A DNA stretch of 64,000 bases from Oscillospiraceae bacterium (GCA_900770285.1 CAAGJO010000016.1:49315-113314); one strand, 5' to 3'. Shown: positions 44,295 to 53,400, counted from the stretch's first letter. Numbers and translations: made by a program. The notes: generated by a model not told the origin, from the letters alone.

Positions 44295-45650
44295 ATGGAC
44301 GCAGACCGTATTATTGAAAGTATATCTCAGGCTATATGGGGTTATCCCGTTTTAATTCTTATGCTCGGCGGAGGAATTTATTTAACTCTTAAGCTTAAAT
44401 TCCCTCAGCTTCATTTCAAAAGCAATCTAAAAAATGCCCGACAGTCGCTGTGCCATAAGGACGGGAAATCCGACAGCTTGACTCAACGTCAAGGTATTGC
44501 CACTGCACTGGCAGCTACAGTCGGTACAGGAAGTATCACAGGAGTAGGAACGGCTATTGCTATCGGGGGTGCAGGAGCAATATTCTGGATGTGGGTATCT
44601 GCATTTTTCGGCATGGCATTGTCCTATGCCGAAAATGTTCTTGGAGTTGAATACTGCCAGAAAACAGGCATTGCAGGAGCAATGGCATATATGGAAAAAG
44701 GGCTGCACTCAAAATGGCTTGCAGTTTTATTTGCACTTTTCTGCGCCCTTGCGTCATTGGGAATGGGAAATATGAGCCAAAGCAACTCAATCGCTGCAGC
44801 CTGTGAAAGTCAATTTAACATTCCTCCGAAAATATGTGGGGCAATCATAACTTTAATTATAACATTTATAATGCTTGGTAAAAAACGTGCTGCCAAATGT
44901 ACTGAAAAGCTTGTTCCCATAATGGCTTTACTTTATATTTTAGGCTCATTGGCTGTTATAATTCGTTTTCATTCGAGATTGGGAAATGCTTTTTGTGAAA
45001 TCTTTTCCTCTGCTTTTGGATTAAAGGCCGCGGCAGGAGGAGGAATCGGTTTTGCAGTTAAGCAGGCGGTCGTCACCGGTCTACGACGGGGAGTATTTTC
45101 CAACGAAGCCGGACTTGGTTCAACCGTAGCAATACACAGCTCATGTCAAATGAAATCGCCGGAAATTCAGGGCTGCTGGGGCATGATAGAAGTTTTTATC
45201 GACACTATGGTCATATGCACTCTGACAGCTCTGGTACTTTTGGTAAGCGGCACAGATATCAAAGACGGAGGTTCAGATATAATTTGCAATGCATTTTCCA
45301 ATGGACTTGGCAGCATCGGAGGCATTTTTATAGCCATATCCGTTATACTCTTCGCCTTTGCCACAATAATCGGCTGGTTTTTTATAGGCGAAAGAGCATG
45401 GCACTATATCTTTCCCCAAAGCAGCTTTTTTTATAAGTGGCTGTTTGCACTTTGTGTATTCATTGGTTCATTTGCCTCGCTTGAAACCGTATGGGGAATA
45501 TCCGACATTTTTAACGGCCTTATGGCTCTGCCGAATCTTACAGCGGTTTTAATGCTTTATGCCAAACGACAGCACAGCACTAATGTTGTCAAATCCAACA
45601 TTAATGTTGGGTCAGATAAATCAAAAGTACATTTATATCAGCCGGATTAA
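44295..45650 (+). CDS. Alanine/glycine:cation symporter (AGCS family)
   Basis: Sodium-coupled amino acid importer, 451 residues with about ten transmembrane helices. Family signatures are TALAATVGTGSITGVGTAIAIGG near residues 75-95, and the NEAGLGSTVAIHS motif near residue 271. The predicted substrate is alanine or glycine. SD GAGGTGA. The last 50 bp overlap the 3' end of mnmG on the opposite strand, and no terminator separates the convergent genes. Confidence 0.92.
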   Translation: MDADRIIESISQAIWGYPVLILMLGGGIYLTLKLKFPQLHFKSNLKNARQSLCHKDGKSDSLTQRQGIATALAATVGTGSITGVGTAIAIGGAGAIFWMWVSAFFGMALSYAENVLGVEYCQKTGIAGAMAYMEKGLHSKWLAVLFALFCALASLGMGNMSQSNSIAAACESQFNIPPKICGAIITLIITFIMLGKKRAAKCTEKLVPIMALLYILGSLAVIIRFHSRLGNAFCEIFSSAFGLKAAAGGGIGFAVKQAVVTGLRRGVFSNEAGLGSTVAIHSSCQMKSPEIQGCWGMIEVFIDTMVICTLTALVLLVSGTDIKDGGSDIICNAFSNGLGSIGGIFIAISVILFAFATIIGWFFIGERAWHYIFPQSSFFYKWLFALCVFIGSFASLETVWGISDIFNGLMALPNLTAVLMLYAKRQHSTNVVKSNINVGSDKSKVHLYQPD

Positions 45651-47475
45651 CACCTGAAATTCTGCTTGCCTGTCCAACGCTTAGAGGTTTTATCTTGTTA
45701 AGCTTTTCAATTGCCTCAAGACGAAGTCCCTTTATCTTTGAATAATCCAAGTCGGCGCTCAGGGCCTTGCGTTCCAGCTTTCGCATACTTTCAACCTGCT
45801 CAAGCTGAATCTTAATATATCCGTTATATTTAATTTGCAGTTCAACCTGTTCTTTAACCTGTACGGGAAGTTCCGGACGCTGCGGGTCAATAAATGCCAG
45901 ACCTTCATATGAAAGCTGAGGACGTCTTATAAGCTGTGCAAGCTTTATGCCTGATGACAACGGCTCTGTACCGCAGCTTACAAGATAATCGTTAAGCTCC
46001 TTTGACGGTCCCAGGTTAACATGACTTACACGGTCAACTTCTTTGTCTACAAGTTTTATCTTTTCCTGAAGTTTATTGTATCGTTCATCAGAAATCAGAC
46101 CGACTCTGTGACCAATAGGAGTCAATCGGATATCTGCATTATCCTGTCTGAGCAAAAGACGGTATTCACTTCTTGATGTCAGCATTCTGTATGGATCCAT
46201 ACAGCCCTTTGTAACCAAGTCATCAATCAACGTACCGGTATATGAAGACGCTCTGTCAAGGATCATAGGCTCCTCGCCTTTGATTTTAAGTGCCGCATTA
46301 ATTCCCGCTACCAGTCCCTGTGCTGCTGCTTCTTCATATCCTGATGTGCCGTTGAACTGACCTGCGCCGTAAAGTCCGCTGATTTTTTTGAATTCCAGTG
46401 TAGGCAGCAGCTGCAAAGGATCACCGCAGTCATACTCTATAGCATATGCATTTCGCATTATCTCTACATTTTCCAAGCCTTTTATTGTGCGAAGAAACTT
46501 TATCTGCACATCCTCAGGCAGCGACGAGGACATTCCCTGAAGATAGTATTCATCTGTATCCAGTCCCATTGGTTCAATGAACAACTGATGACGGGTCTTA
46601 TCGGGAAAACGCATAATTTTATCCTCAATAGACGGACAGTAACGTGGACCAACACCTTCAATTCTGCCTGAATACATTGGCGAGCGGTGAATGTTCTCTC
46701 TTATAACTCTGTGAGTTTCCTCATTAGTATAGGCAACATAACAGCAAACCTTGTTTTCAAGCTTATTTTCATTGTCAAAAGCGAAAGGAGTTATATCCTT
46801 GTCGCCCTCCTGCTTTTCAAGTACATCAAAATTAATAGAACGCTTGTGAACTCTTGCAGGCGTACCGGTTTTAAATCTTCTCAGCTCAATCCCAAGCTTT
46901 TTCAAAGAATCGGACAAATGAGTTGCAGGCATAACATTATCAGGGCCTCCTGTATATGAACATTCGCCTACATGGATTCGTCCGTTAAGATATGTACCCC
47001 CTGCGATAATAACCGCTTTTGCACCATAACTGTTGCCAAGTCGGGTAACAATGCCCGTAACACATTTATTTTCTGTCTTGATTTCACAAACTTCATCCTG
47101 CTTTATATCAAGATTTTCTGTCTGTTCCAGCATTTGTTTCATATAAACGTGATATTTCACTCTGTCAGACTGTACTCTGAGGCTGTGAACAGCAGGGCCT
47201 TTTCCCCTGTTCAGAATCCTGCTCTGCAAAAATGTTGCATCTGCGGCTCTTCCCATTTCTCCGCCCAGAGCGTCTATTTCACGGACAAGATGTCCTTTCG
47301 CAGTTCCGCCTATAGACGGATTGCAGGGCATATTCGCAATACCATCCAGAGTAAGTGTAAATATTCCTGTTTTCAGTCCCAGGCGTGCCGATGCCAGCGC
47401 CGCCTCACAGCCTGCATGACCTGCTCCCACAACTATAACATCATAAGAGCCTAATTGATTTTCTTTGATTTCCAT
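45601..47475 (-). CDS. mnmG: tRNA uridine-34 5-carboxymethylaminomethyl modification enzyme, FAD subunit
   Basis: With MnmE, installs the cmnm5 group on wobble uridine of several tRNAs. The 624-residue protein opens with the FAD Rossmann motif VVGAGHAGCEAALAS, has MPCNPSIGGTAKGH, a CGDPLQLLPTLEFK region, AQGLVAGINAALK and the C-terminal MnmE-binding helical domain. Length is normal. The start is the ATG of MEIKENQL, 8 nt from SD AAGG. It is not next to mnmE, rsmG or parAB, its usual neighbours near oriC. Confidence 0.96.
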   Translation of the reverse strand: MEIKENQLGSYDVIVVGAGHAGCEAALASARLGLKTGIFTLTLDGIANMPCNPSIGGTAKGHLVREIDALGGEMGRAADATFLQSRILNRGKGPAVHSLRVQSDRVKYHVYMKQMLEQTENLDIKQDEVCEIKTENKCVTGIVTRLGNSYGAKAVIIAGGTYLNGRIHVGECSYTGGPDNVMPATHLSDSLKKLGIELRRFKTGTPARVHKRSINFDVLEKQEGDKDITPFAFDNENKLENKVCCYVAYTNEETHRVIRENIHRSPMYSGRIEGVGPRYCPSIEDKIMRFPDKTRHQLFIEPMGLDTDEYYLQGMSSSLPEDVQIKFLRTIKGLENVEIMRNAYAIEYDCGDPLQLLPTLEFKKISGLYGAGQFNGTSGYEEAAAQGLVAGINAALKIKGEEPMILDRASSYTGTLIDDLVTKGCMDPYRMLTSRSEYRLLLRQDNADIRLTPIGHRVGLISDERYNKLQEKIKLVDKEVDRVSHVNLGPSKELNDYLVSCGTEPLSSGIKLAQLIRRPQLSYEGLAFIDPQRPELPVQVKEQVELQIKYNGYIKIQLEQVESMRKLERKALSADLDYSKIKGLRLEAIEKLNKIKPLSVGQASRISGVNPADINVLLIYLTQH

Positions 47476-47520
47476 TAAATTCACCTTGTATATATTTTTA
47501 TATCTATTGATAATATCTGT

Positions 47521-47973
47521 TTATATAATAAAATTAAATATTCCGTATATCAAATGACATATCATAAATATTGAAACAGGAACAACTGCGATCATATTCT
47601 TCCTATCAACAGCAAAAAATAAAAATGCCAGACAGGGTGAAATCGTTAATCCCAATATAACGAGTGCATTTGTTACTCCAACATAATAGAATATCCAACT
47701 TATGAAATACAGCAAGCAACAAATGATTACAGCCATAATCAATTTGTTAATACTCAGCCTTTTTCGTTCTTTATTAATAATCACACATAATGCAACAATC
47801 ATTAGTACCTGACATATTGAAGCTATTGTATCAACCATCATAGTTGTTGACTCAGCTCTCAGAATATCATTCGGTGCCGGAACAGCGAACCAGATAAAGT
47901 TAGGTATTATTATAACAAAAAATAATGCTAATCCCCAGAAATCAAAACCCAATCTATATTTTTTCACCAGCAC
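47521..47973 (-). CDS. Five-helix membrane protein, unknown function
   Basis: About 150 residues with five hydrophobic segments (roughly 12-28, 48-64, 73-95, 100-118, 126-148). The sequence FDFWGLALFFVIIIPNFIWFA is characteristic of a poorly described small integral membrane protein seen in many Clostridia. The start is taken as the GTG at 47973, 5 nt after SD GGAGG; an upstream in-frame GTG overlaps the SD region. Its neighbours give no clue. Confidence 0.6.
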   Translation of the reverse strand: MLVKKYRLGFDFWGLALFFVIIIPNFIWFAVPAPNDILRAESTTMMVDTIASICQVLMIVALCVIINKERKRLSINKLIMAVIICCLLYFISWIFYYVGVTNALVILGLTISPCLAFLFFAVDRKNMIAVVPVSIFMICHLIYGIFNFII

Positions 47974-48016
47974 ATTATCCTCCGAAAGCACTAACTTATA
48001 TCATCAGAATATCATC

Positions 48017-48859
48017 TCATATTATAATATCTGCATGCCTTGTAACGTGACAACCCACATTTACCGAAACAGGCAGTCCTGCAATATGCGTTGGCGCCTG
48101 CTCAATATTTACCGCAAGACAAGTTTCCGTTCCCCCGAAGCCCTGAGGTCCAATGCCAAGCTTGTTTATTTTCTCTAAAATTGTCTGTTCCAGCTCTGCA
48201 TATAACGGCTTCGGATTACGCTGTGAAACAGGTCTGCACAAAGCTTTTTTAGCAAGATATGCACATTTCTCGAAATCTCCGCCGATTCCAACGCCGATAA
48301 CTATTGGCGGACATGGATTTGAGCCTGCCTGAGAACATACTCCAACCACCCAGTCAACGATTTCATCCTTTGTGACCGACGGTGTCATCATCTTCAGCTG
48401 TGACATATTCTCGCTGCCGAAGCCTTTTGGTGCAACTGTTATTTTAATCTTGTCGCCGTCAGCATATTTTATATGTACTACAGGAGGCGTGTTATCTCCG
48501 CTGTTTATCCGCTCAAGAGGGTCTGTAACGACCGAGCATCTCAGTTTGCCCTCTGTATAACCTTTTGCAACGCCATTGTTCAGCGCCTCATTAATTGAAC
48601 CGCCGACAAAATGAACATCCTGCCCAACTTCCATAAATATAACAGCCATTCCGCAGTCCTGACAAATTGGTATAGATTCGCTTTTGGCAACATCAATGTT
48701 TCTTATAATATCGTCAAAAACATTTTGTCCGACAGGGGATTTTTCCTGATTTGCACTGCATTTTATACATTGCTCCATATCGGCAGGCAGATATAAATTG
48801 GCTTTTATGCAAAGCTCCTTAACTGCATTTTCTATAACACTTACATCAATTTCTCTCAT
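48017..48859 (-). CDS. Fumarate hydratase class I, alpha (N-terminal) subunit
   Basis: Iron-sulfur fumarase/tartrate dehydratase alpha subunit, 280 residues, interconverting malate and fumarate with the beta subunit. Conserved motifs are PICQDCGMAVIFMEVGQD (first cluster Cys), CSQAGSNPCPPIVIGVGIGGDFEKC and the C-terminal NVGCHVTRHADI. The beta-subunit gene, normally next to it, is not in the window. Upstream lies a structured RNA locus whose minus-strand transcript would run towards this gene. SD TGAGG. Confidence 0.93.
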   Translation of the reverse strand: MREIDVSVIENAVKELCIKANLYLPADMEQCIKCSANQEKSPVGQNVFDDIIRNIDVAKSESIPICQDCGMAVIFMEVGQDVHFVGGSINEALNNGVAKGYTEGKLRCSVVTDPLERINSGDNTPPVVHIKYADGDKIKITVAPKGFGSENMSQLKMMTPSVTKDEIVDWVVGVCSQAGSNPCPPIVIGVGIGGDFEKCAYLAKKALCRPVSQRNPKPLYAELEQTILEKINKLGIGPQGFGGTETCLAVNIEQAPTHIAGLPVSVNVGCHVTRHADIII

Positions 48860-48960
48860 TGTTTATACCTCAATTCACAGTAATTCGTGATTACATATTT
48901 CAGGTTGATTTTGCATCACACTAACTTTTATTCTGTTTTTTATTGATATTCGTATGATAC

Positions 48961-48989
48961 TTGACAAATATTATATTACGTGATAGAAT
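48961..48989 (+). promoter_or_regulatory. Plus-strand promoter pointing into the structured RNA locus
   Basis: -35 TTGACA (48961-48966), 17-bp spacer, -10 TAGAAT (48984-48989). It would start an RNA about 3-4 nt before the closing helix, opposite to the better minus-strand promoter at the other end. It may drive an antisense RNA, or be fortuitous in AT-rich DNA. Confidence 0.45.
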
Positions 48990-48999
48990 AATAATAGAA

Positions 49000-49224
49000 A
49001 AGGGTACTGCGGCTTTTACAGCCTGCGGTTATCTCCCTGATTTATGTGTTTAAAGAAACACCGTCAATTTTGGTCGATTGGGCGGTGTTTCTTATTTTTA
49101 TGTAAGAAACCCTATTTATTCTTATGAAAGATAATAATGCATAGAGTGATAACACTGATTAAAACAGAGGTATATAAAAATATCTCAGAGTAAGAAACCG
49201 CCGACCGCTATACACAGTACCCTT
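49000..49224 (-). ncRNA. Structured 225-nt RNA closed by an end-to-end helix, 6S-like candidate
   Basis: The two ends are perfect 10-bp complements (49000-49009 with 49215-49224). Nested inside are a 6-bp helix (49025-49030 with 49196-49201) and a further helix (49032-49040 with 49185-49195, 2-nt bulge) in which a pair is G-U only on the minus strand. A small GGCT/AGCC hairpin bulges from one side, and a central 11-bp stem (49053-49063 with 49083-49093) competes with an 8-bp stem (49087-49094 with 49103-49110). The minus strand is favoured: a perfect promoter starts at the first helix base, and a U-rich tail (TTTTCT) follows the last. The rod shape and size recall 6S RNA, but I cannot confirm the family. 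It could instead be a leader of the fumarase gene. Confidence 0.55.
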
Positions 49225-49228
49225 GATA

Positions 49229-49257
49229 ATTATATCATGGGTATATTGCTTTGTCAA
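49229..49257 (-). promoter_or_regulatory. Promoter of the structured RNA, embedded in the end of the amidohydrolase gene
   Basis: Perfect consensus on the minus strand: TTGACA (49252-49257), 17-bp spacer, TATAAT (49229-49234). The spacer contains the amidohydrolase stop codon. The predicted start (about 49222-49224) coincides with the first base of the closing helix. Confidence 0.85.
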
Positions 49258-50410
49258 TTTTACATTGTAATTTTCCGTTAATAAACACAGCTTTAGGTTC
49301 GCTCATAACCTCAAAAGGATAATCGCTGAACAAAACAAAATCCGCATCCTTTCCAACCTCAACCGAACCTACTCTGTCAGCAATTCCTGCAATTTCAGCA
49401 GCATTTATTGTTACCGATTCTGCCGCTCTGTCTTTGTCCAAACCGTTTTTTACTGCAATCCCAACGCTTATGGGCAGATACTGTATAGGCACTTCCGAAT
49501 GATCGGTACATATTGCAATTTTTACTCCTGCATTGTCTAAAATTCCGGCATTTTCAGGTGTGACATTTGCCATTTCAGGCTTGCATGGATCTGTTATTAT
49601 GGGCCCTATAATTGCTGAGGCATTTTCCTCTTTCAGTTCATCTGCAATTAAATGACCGTCTGTGCAGTGAACGAGAGTATAATCAAGATGAAATTCCTTT
49701 GCAATTCGTATAGCCGTGAAAATATCATCAGCTCTGTGACAGTGAAAATGTGCCTTTACTTTCCCCTCAAGGAGCGGTATAAGCGCCTCGCTCTTTATGT
49801 CAAAGTCAGGATAGTCGTCATCATTTTCTTCAGCTTTGCGTTTATCCTCCATATATCTTTTTGCTTTGTAAAGAGACTCACGGATAATTCCTGCAATCGC
49901 CATTCGTGTACAGGGTGATTCATCACGGTTCATATAAGTCATCTTAGGGTTTTCTCCCATAGAAAATTTCATTCCCACAGTTCTTATGAGCATTTTGTCT
50001 ACTCGCCTGCCTGCGGTTTTTATTGCCGCAATGTTCCCGGCTACAGGATTCATTGATCCGGGGGATACCACTGCCGTAGTTATCCCTGCCGATAAAGCCT
50101 CTTTAAAGCTTGTATCCATAGGATTTATACCGTCGGTAATTCTCAGCTGTGACGCATTTATATCCGATTCCTCGTTAAAATCCTCACTTTCGATTCCCAC
50201 GCCGTTGGTCGTAAGTCCGAGATGAGTATGAGCATCAATAAATCCCGGGTATAAGTCATATCCCTTGCCGTCATAGTCCTTGTCCGATACTGCTTGAGAC
50301 TTTCCCTCACCCAGTTCAGTTATCTTTCCGTTTTCAAAAGATACATAGCCGTTTTCTATAATTTCACGCTCAGTGTTCATTGTATGAATTTTTACATTGT
50401 ATATTTTCAT
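49235..50410 (-). CDS. Amidohydrolase family protein (imidazolonepropionase-like)
   Basis: Metal-dependent hydrolase of the amidohydrolase superfamily, 391 residues, COG1228-like. Metal ligands are visible in GFIDAHTHLGL (about 56-66), the KAHFHCHRADD segment (about 220-230), DYTLVHCTDGH (about 245-255) and ICTDHSEVP (about 312-320). The N- and C-terminal beta sandwich is complete. The substrate is unknown; proteins of this type include dipeptidases, and no histidine-degradation genes are near. Followed on the same strand by the RNA locus, preceded by dut. Confidence 0.85.
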   Translation of the reverse strand: MKIYNVKIHTMNTEREIIENGYVSFENGKITELGEGKSQAVSDKDYDGKGYDLYPGFIDAHTHLGLTTNGVGIESEDFNEESDINASQLRITDGINPMDTSFKEALSAGITTAVVSPGSMNPVAGNIAAIKTAGRRVDKMLIRTVGMKFSMGENPKMTYMNRDESPCTRMAIAGIIRESLYKAKRYMEDKRKAEENDDDYPDFDIKSEALIPLLEGKVKAHFHCHRADDIFTAIRIAKEFHLDYTLVHCTDGHLIADELKEENASAIIGPIITDPCKPEMANVTPENAGILDNAGVKIAICTDHSEVPIQYLPISVGIAVKNGLDKDRAAESVTINAAEIAGIADRVGSVEVGKDADFVLFSDYPFEVMSEPKAVFINGKLQCKIDKAIYP

Positions 50411-50464
50411 TAAATCTATCCTTTGTCTTAGCCCAGTGGGGGCAATCCGGACATCCTCCTGCTT

Positions 50465-50902
50465 TTACTGTTTATTTGTTGAACCAAATCCTCCGGTTCC
50501 TCGCTTGGTTTCTGAAAGTTCAGTAACTTCTTCAACCTCTGGAGTATATATTGGTGTGATTACAAGCTGGGCAATTCTGTCCCCTGCTTTTATTTCATAA
50601 TCTTCATTGCTTGAATTTTTCAGTGCAACGATTATTTCTCCACGATAATCCCAGTCCACAACACCAACACAGTTTGCCGGTGCCAGACCGAATTTTGTAG
50701 CCATTGAACTTCTTGCATATATAAGCAAAACGGCGTTTTTATCCCCCTCCAGCTCAACAGAAATACCCGTATGAACCTTTGTTGTCTCGCCTTTTTTTGC
50801 CACAACATTTTCACCGCTGCAAAGGTCATAGCCTGCACTGTATTCAGTCTGCCTCTGCGGTATAGTTGCATTTTCATTAAGCTTTTTTATAAGCAGCTTC
50901 AT
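50465..50902 (-). CDS. dut: Deoxyuridine 5'-triphosphate nucleotidohydrolase (dUTPase)
   Basis: Homotrimeric enzyme that hydrolyses dUTP to dUMP, keeping uracil out of DNA and supplying dTMP synthesis. All five motifs are present in 145 residues: AGYDL (motif 1), YARSSMATKFG (2), GVVDWDYRGE (3), GDRIAQLV (4) and the C-terminal GTGGFGST (5). SD AAAGGTG. It follows a lipoprotein gene by 28 bp. Confidence 0.96.
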   Translation of the reverse strand: MKLLIKKLNENATIPQRQTEYSAGYDLCSGENVVAKKGETTKVHTGISVELEGDKNAVLLIYARSSMATKFGLAPANCVGVVDWDYRGEIIVALKNSSNEDYEIKAGDRIAQLVITPIYTPEVEEVTELSETKRGTGGFGSTNKQ

Positions 50903-50930
50903 TTATATCACCTTTTCCTTTTTTTATATA

Positions 50931-51353
50931 TCAATATCCCCAAGTCAGCAGCTTCCATGAACCGTCTTTTTCTCTTGCAAGACACCATTCCCAATAATCA
51001 TATTTTTCATCAGCCTCAAGGCCTTCTCCTTCTTCTGATGAATAAAAGCTGGATTCAAAAACCATGCATTGAGCAAAATCTTCAGAATTGTCCAGATCTT
51101 TGCAGTGGCTTAACTGTTCTTTACAGTAATCATCACCCTTGTATTTCAATGAATACAGAGTACAGCCTTCAAAGTCTTTCTTAAACTTATCCATTACAAC
51201 CTCTGCAGCCGATTCCATATCGTCCTTTGAATAGACCTTTGAATTTCCGAAATCATTCGTTACATTGCTTACATCTCCGGCTTTGCTTTTGCCGCAGCTG
51301 CATAAAAGCACCGCTGTCAGCATTGTGAATACAACAAGTATTGCTCTTTTCAT
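50931..51353 (-). CDS. Small secreted lipoprotein, unknown function
   Basis: A 140-residue protein with a lipoprotein signal peptide: basic start, hydrophobic stretch and lipobox LCSC with the lipidated Cys near residue 20. The mature part is acidic, contains three further Cys, and ends YWEWCLAREKDGSWKLLTWGY, a pattern of small extracellular ligand-binding or NTF2-like domains; I do not recognise the family with certainty. It starts directly after the U32 peptidase stop, so it is co-transcribed with it. Confidence 0.7.
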   Translation of the reverse strand: MKRAILVVFTMLTAVLLCSCGKSKAGDVSNVTNDFGNSKVYSKDDMESAAEVVMDKFKKDFEGCTLYSLKYKGDDYCKEQLSHCKDLDNSEDFAQCMVFESSFYSSEEGEGLEADEKYDYWEWCLAREKDGSWKLLTWGY

Positions 51354-51354
51354 A

Positions 51355-53400
51355 TTAAATCACTCCTCTGTAATATAAACCTCTTGTCAGCTTATTGAGT
51401 TTTGATTTGTCACCTTTTCTGTAAGCCGATATTATATTTTTTACCTCGTCAGCCGATTCATCATAAAAATCAAGCATAATAAAATCCACATTAAAATCCT
51501 GCAATTTGTCTGCAATGTACAATATCTCAGAATTGAGAATTTCTACATATCCTTGATTTTTACTGCATTTAACAGGAAACTCTCTTCCTGTGCGGTCATA
51601 TAACCGCTTTTTGCATTTCTCACAGCCAACGGATTTTTTTACAGCACAATTTACTGTAAGCATAAGAGGCAGTCTGCCGTAAGCATAAATTCCTACAGGC
51701 AAAACATCGCTCAGATGATTTATCTGTACTGCCTTTAATTCCGGTGAACATACTGCGTCAGCAGCACCAAGCTTTCTCAGCTGTGTCAACGCAAGGGAAT
51801 TGGCAATATTAAATCGGAAATCAGTATGAATTATAAGTCCCAGTTGCTCAGCCATAGAAATATGTGCTAAGTTCTCGCATAAAATATGCTTATATCCAAG
51901 CTCTGCGGCAGATTTCAACAGTTCAAAATCTCTGTATTCATTAAAAGTAAAACATGGCATTTTCAATGCCAGCTTGTCCGTTTTGTAACCTTTTTTTATT
52001 GCAGTATCTGCAAACTGCAAAGGTATTGCAGCAAATTCTATATCTTCAAAATCAACATTTTCCAGCTGACTAAGCTTTGAAACACATATTCTTATTTTCG
52101 GATCACTGCAGATTTTTTGTGCAAAATGCAAATCAATATTATCCTGAAAATCAATTTTCTGACCAAAAAACTCTGCACGCTTGTCATCAAGCTTATTGCA
52201 AAGTTCTCGCCTTAGCAAATTAAGCTGTGAGGCAGGCGTCATTAATCCCTCATCAATATCCCCCTCAAAGCTGTTTAAAGTATAAATAGTATTCCCCAGC
52301 TTTGAAAGCTGCTTTTCAGCCGATTCTTTATCTATAGAACGGCTGATTGCTTTTTCAGGAATATCCCCTGTAACGGTAACCTCAATCCCGTTCTCATCAA
52401 CCGCTGTAACTCTGACGGGCTTTTCAGCTTTTATTTCGCATTTAACAGCAATACCTGAACGCTTATATTCGTGACGATAAAGCTCATGAAGTTTTGGAAA
52501 AACCGACGAAGCTGAAAGCACATCTTCTTTTGTTCTTGTCCCGAACATTCCGCTGCCTGTTTTGCCTTTTATATATCCGTCAGTAAATCCGCTTCTTGAG
52601 AACACGCTTTCCAGCAGCGATATATCAAATTGTTCACCATTAAGGGCCTGCCTGTATGCCGTCACAGCCGCCGCAACATATTCAGGACGTTTCATTCTTC
52701 CCTCGATTTTAAGGGAATCAACGCCAACACTGTCAAGCTGACCAACATAATCGATATCACACATATCTTTAAGTGAAAGGGCATATTCCTCTCTGCCCTT
52801 AACAGCAGTCATTGGAAGACGGCATGGCTGTGCACAAAGACCTCTGTTTGCACTGCGTGAGCCGACAACAGCACTCATATAGCACTGACCCGACACAGAC
52901 ATACAGTGTGCCCCATGCACAAAAACCTCAGTTTCCACAGGTAATTTTGATATTTCCTTTATTATTTCAAAAGGCAGTTCACGGGAAAGTACAACTCTTG
53001 AAAATCCCATGCTTTCAGCCTGCAAAGCTCCACGCACAGTATGCAATGTCATTTGTGTTGATGCATGTATCTCCATTTCCGGGCAGCACTGTTTCACAAT
53101 TTCAACCAGCGCCGGATCCTGAGTTATAAGACCGTCAACACCGATTTTGCAGGCAAATCTCACTGCCTTGATGCAATCCTCAATCTGACTGTCGGTGATC
53201 ATAGTATTTATTGCAAGATAAATTTTCACACCGCGGACATGGCACAGATAAGCCGCCTGTTCAAGTTCCGAATCAGTAAAATTAGCAGCATTTTGTCTTG
53301 CGGAAAACATTTCGCCTCCAAGATATACTGCGTCAGCGCCTGTTTTAAGTGCGGCAGAAAGCGCCTCCATACTTCCGCAGGGTGCAAGAATTTCAGCCAT
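51355..53400 (-). CDS. U32 family peptidase with DUF3656-like C-terminus
   Basis: A 681-residue member of the U32 'collagenase-like' family; better-studied relatives (RlhA, TrhP) hydroxylate RNA bases, so an RNA-modification role is as plausible as proteolysis. The N-terminal TIM-barrel-like part carries EILAPCGSMEALSAAL and the U32 signature ETEVFVHGAHCMSVSGQCYMS (about 157-177), followed by NRGLCAQPCR. Cys clusters in these segments and near CEKCKK (about 600) could bind an Fe-S cluster. Its start codon overlaps the zapA stop by 1 bp (TAATG). Confidence 0.9.
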   Translation of the reverse strand: MAEILAPCGSMEALSAALKTGADAVYLGGEMFSARQNAANFTDSELEQAAYLCHVRGVKIYLAINTMITDSQIEDCIKAVRFACKIGVDGLITQDPALVEIVKQCCPEMEIHASTQMTLHTVRGALQAESMGFSRVVLSRELPFEIIKEISKLPVETEVFVHGAHCMSVSGQCYMSAVVGSRSANRGLCAQPCRLPMTAVKGREEYALSLKDMCDIDYVGQLDSVGVDSLKIEGRMKRPEYVAAAVTAYRQALNGEQFDISLLESVFSRSGFTDGYIKGKTGSGMFGTRTKEDVLSASSVFPKLHELYRHEYKRSGIAVKCEIKAEKPVRVTAVDENGIEVTVTGDIPEKAISRSIDKESAEKQLSKLGNTIYTLNSFEGDIDEGLMTPASQLNLLRRELCNKLDDKRAEFFGQKIDFQDNIDLHFAQKICSDPKIRICVSKLSQLENVDFEDIEFAAIPLQFADTAIKKGYKTDKLALKMPCFTFNEYRDFELLKSAAELGYKHILCENLAHISMAEQLGLIIHTDFRFNIANSLALTQLRKLGAADAVCSPELKAVQINHLSDVLPVGIYAYGRLPLMLTVNCAVKKSVGCEKCKKRLYDRTGREFPVKCSKNQGYVEILNSEILYIADKLQDFNVDFIMLDFYDESADEVKNIISAYRKGDKSKLNKLTRGLYYRGVI

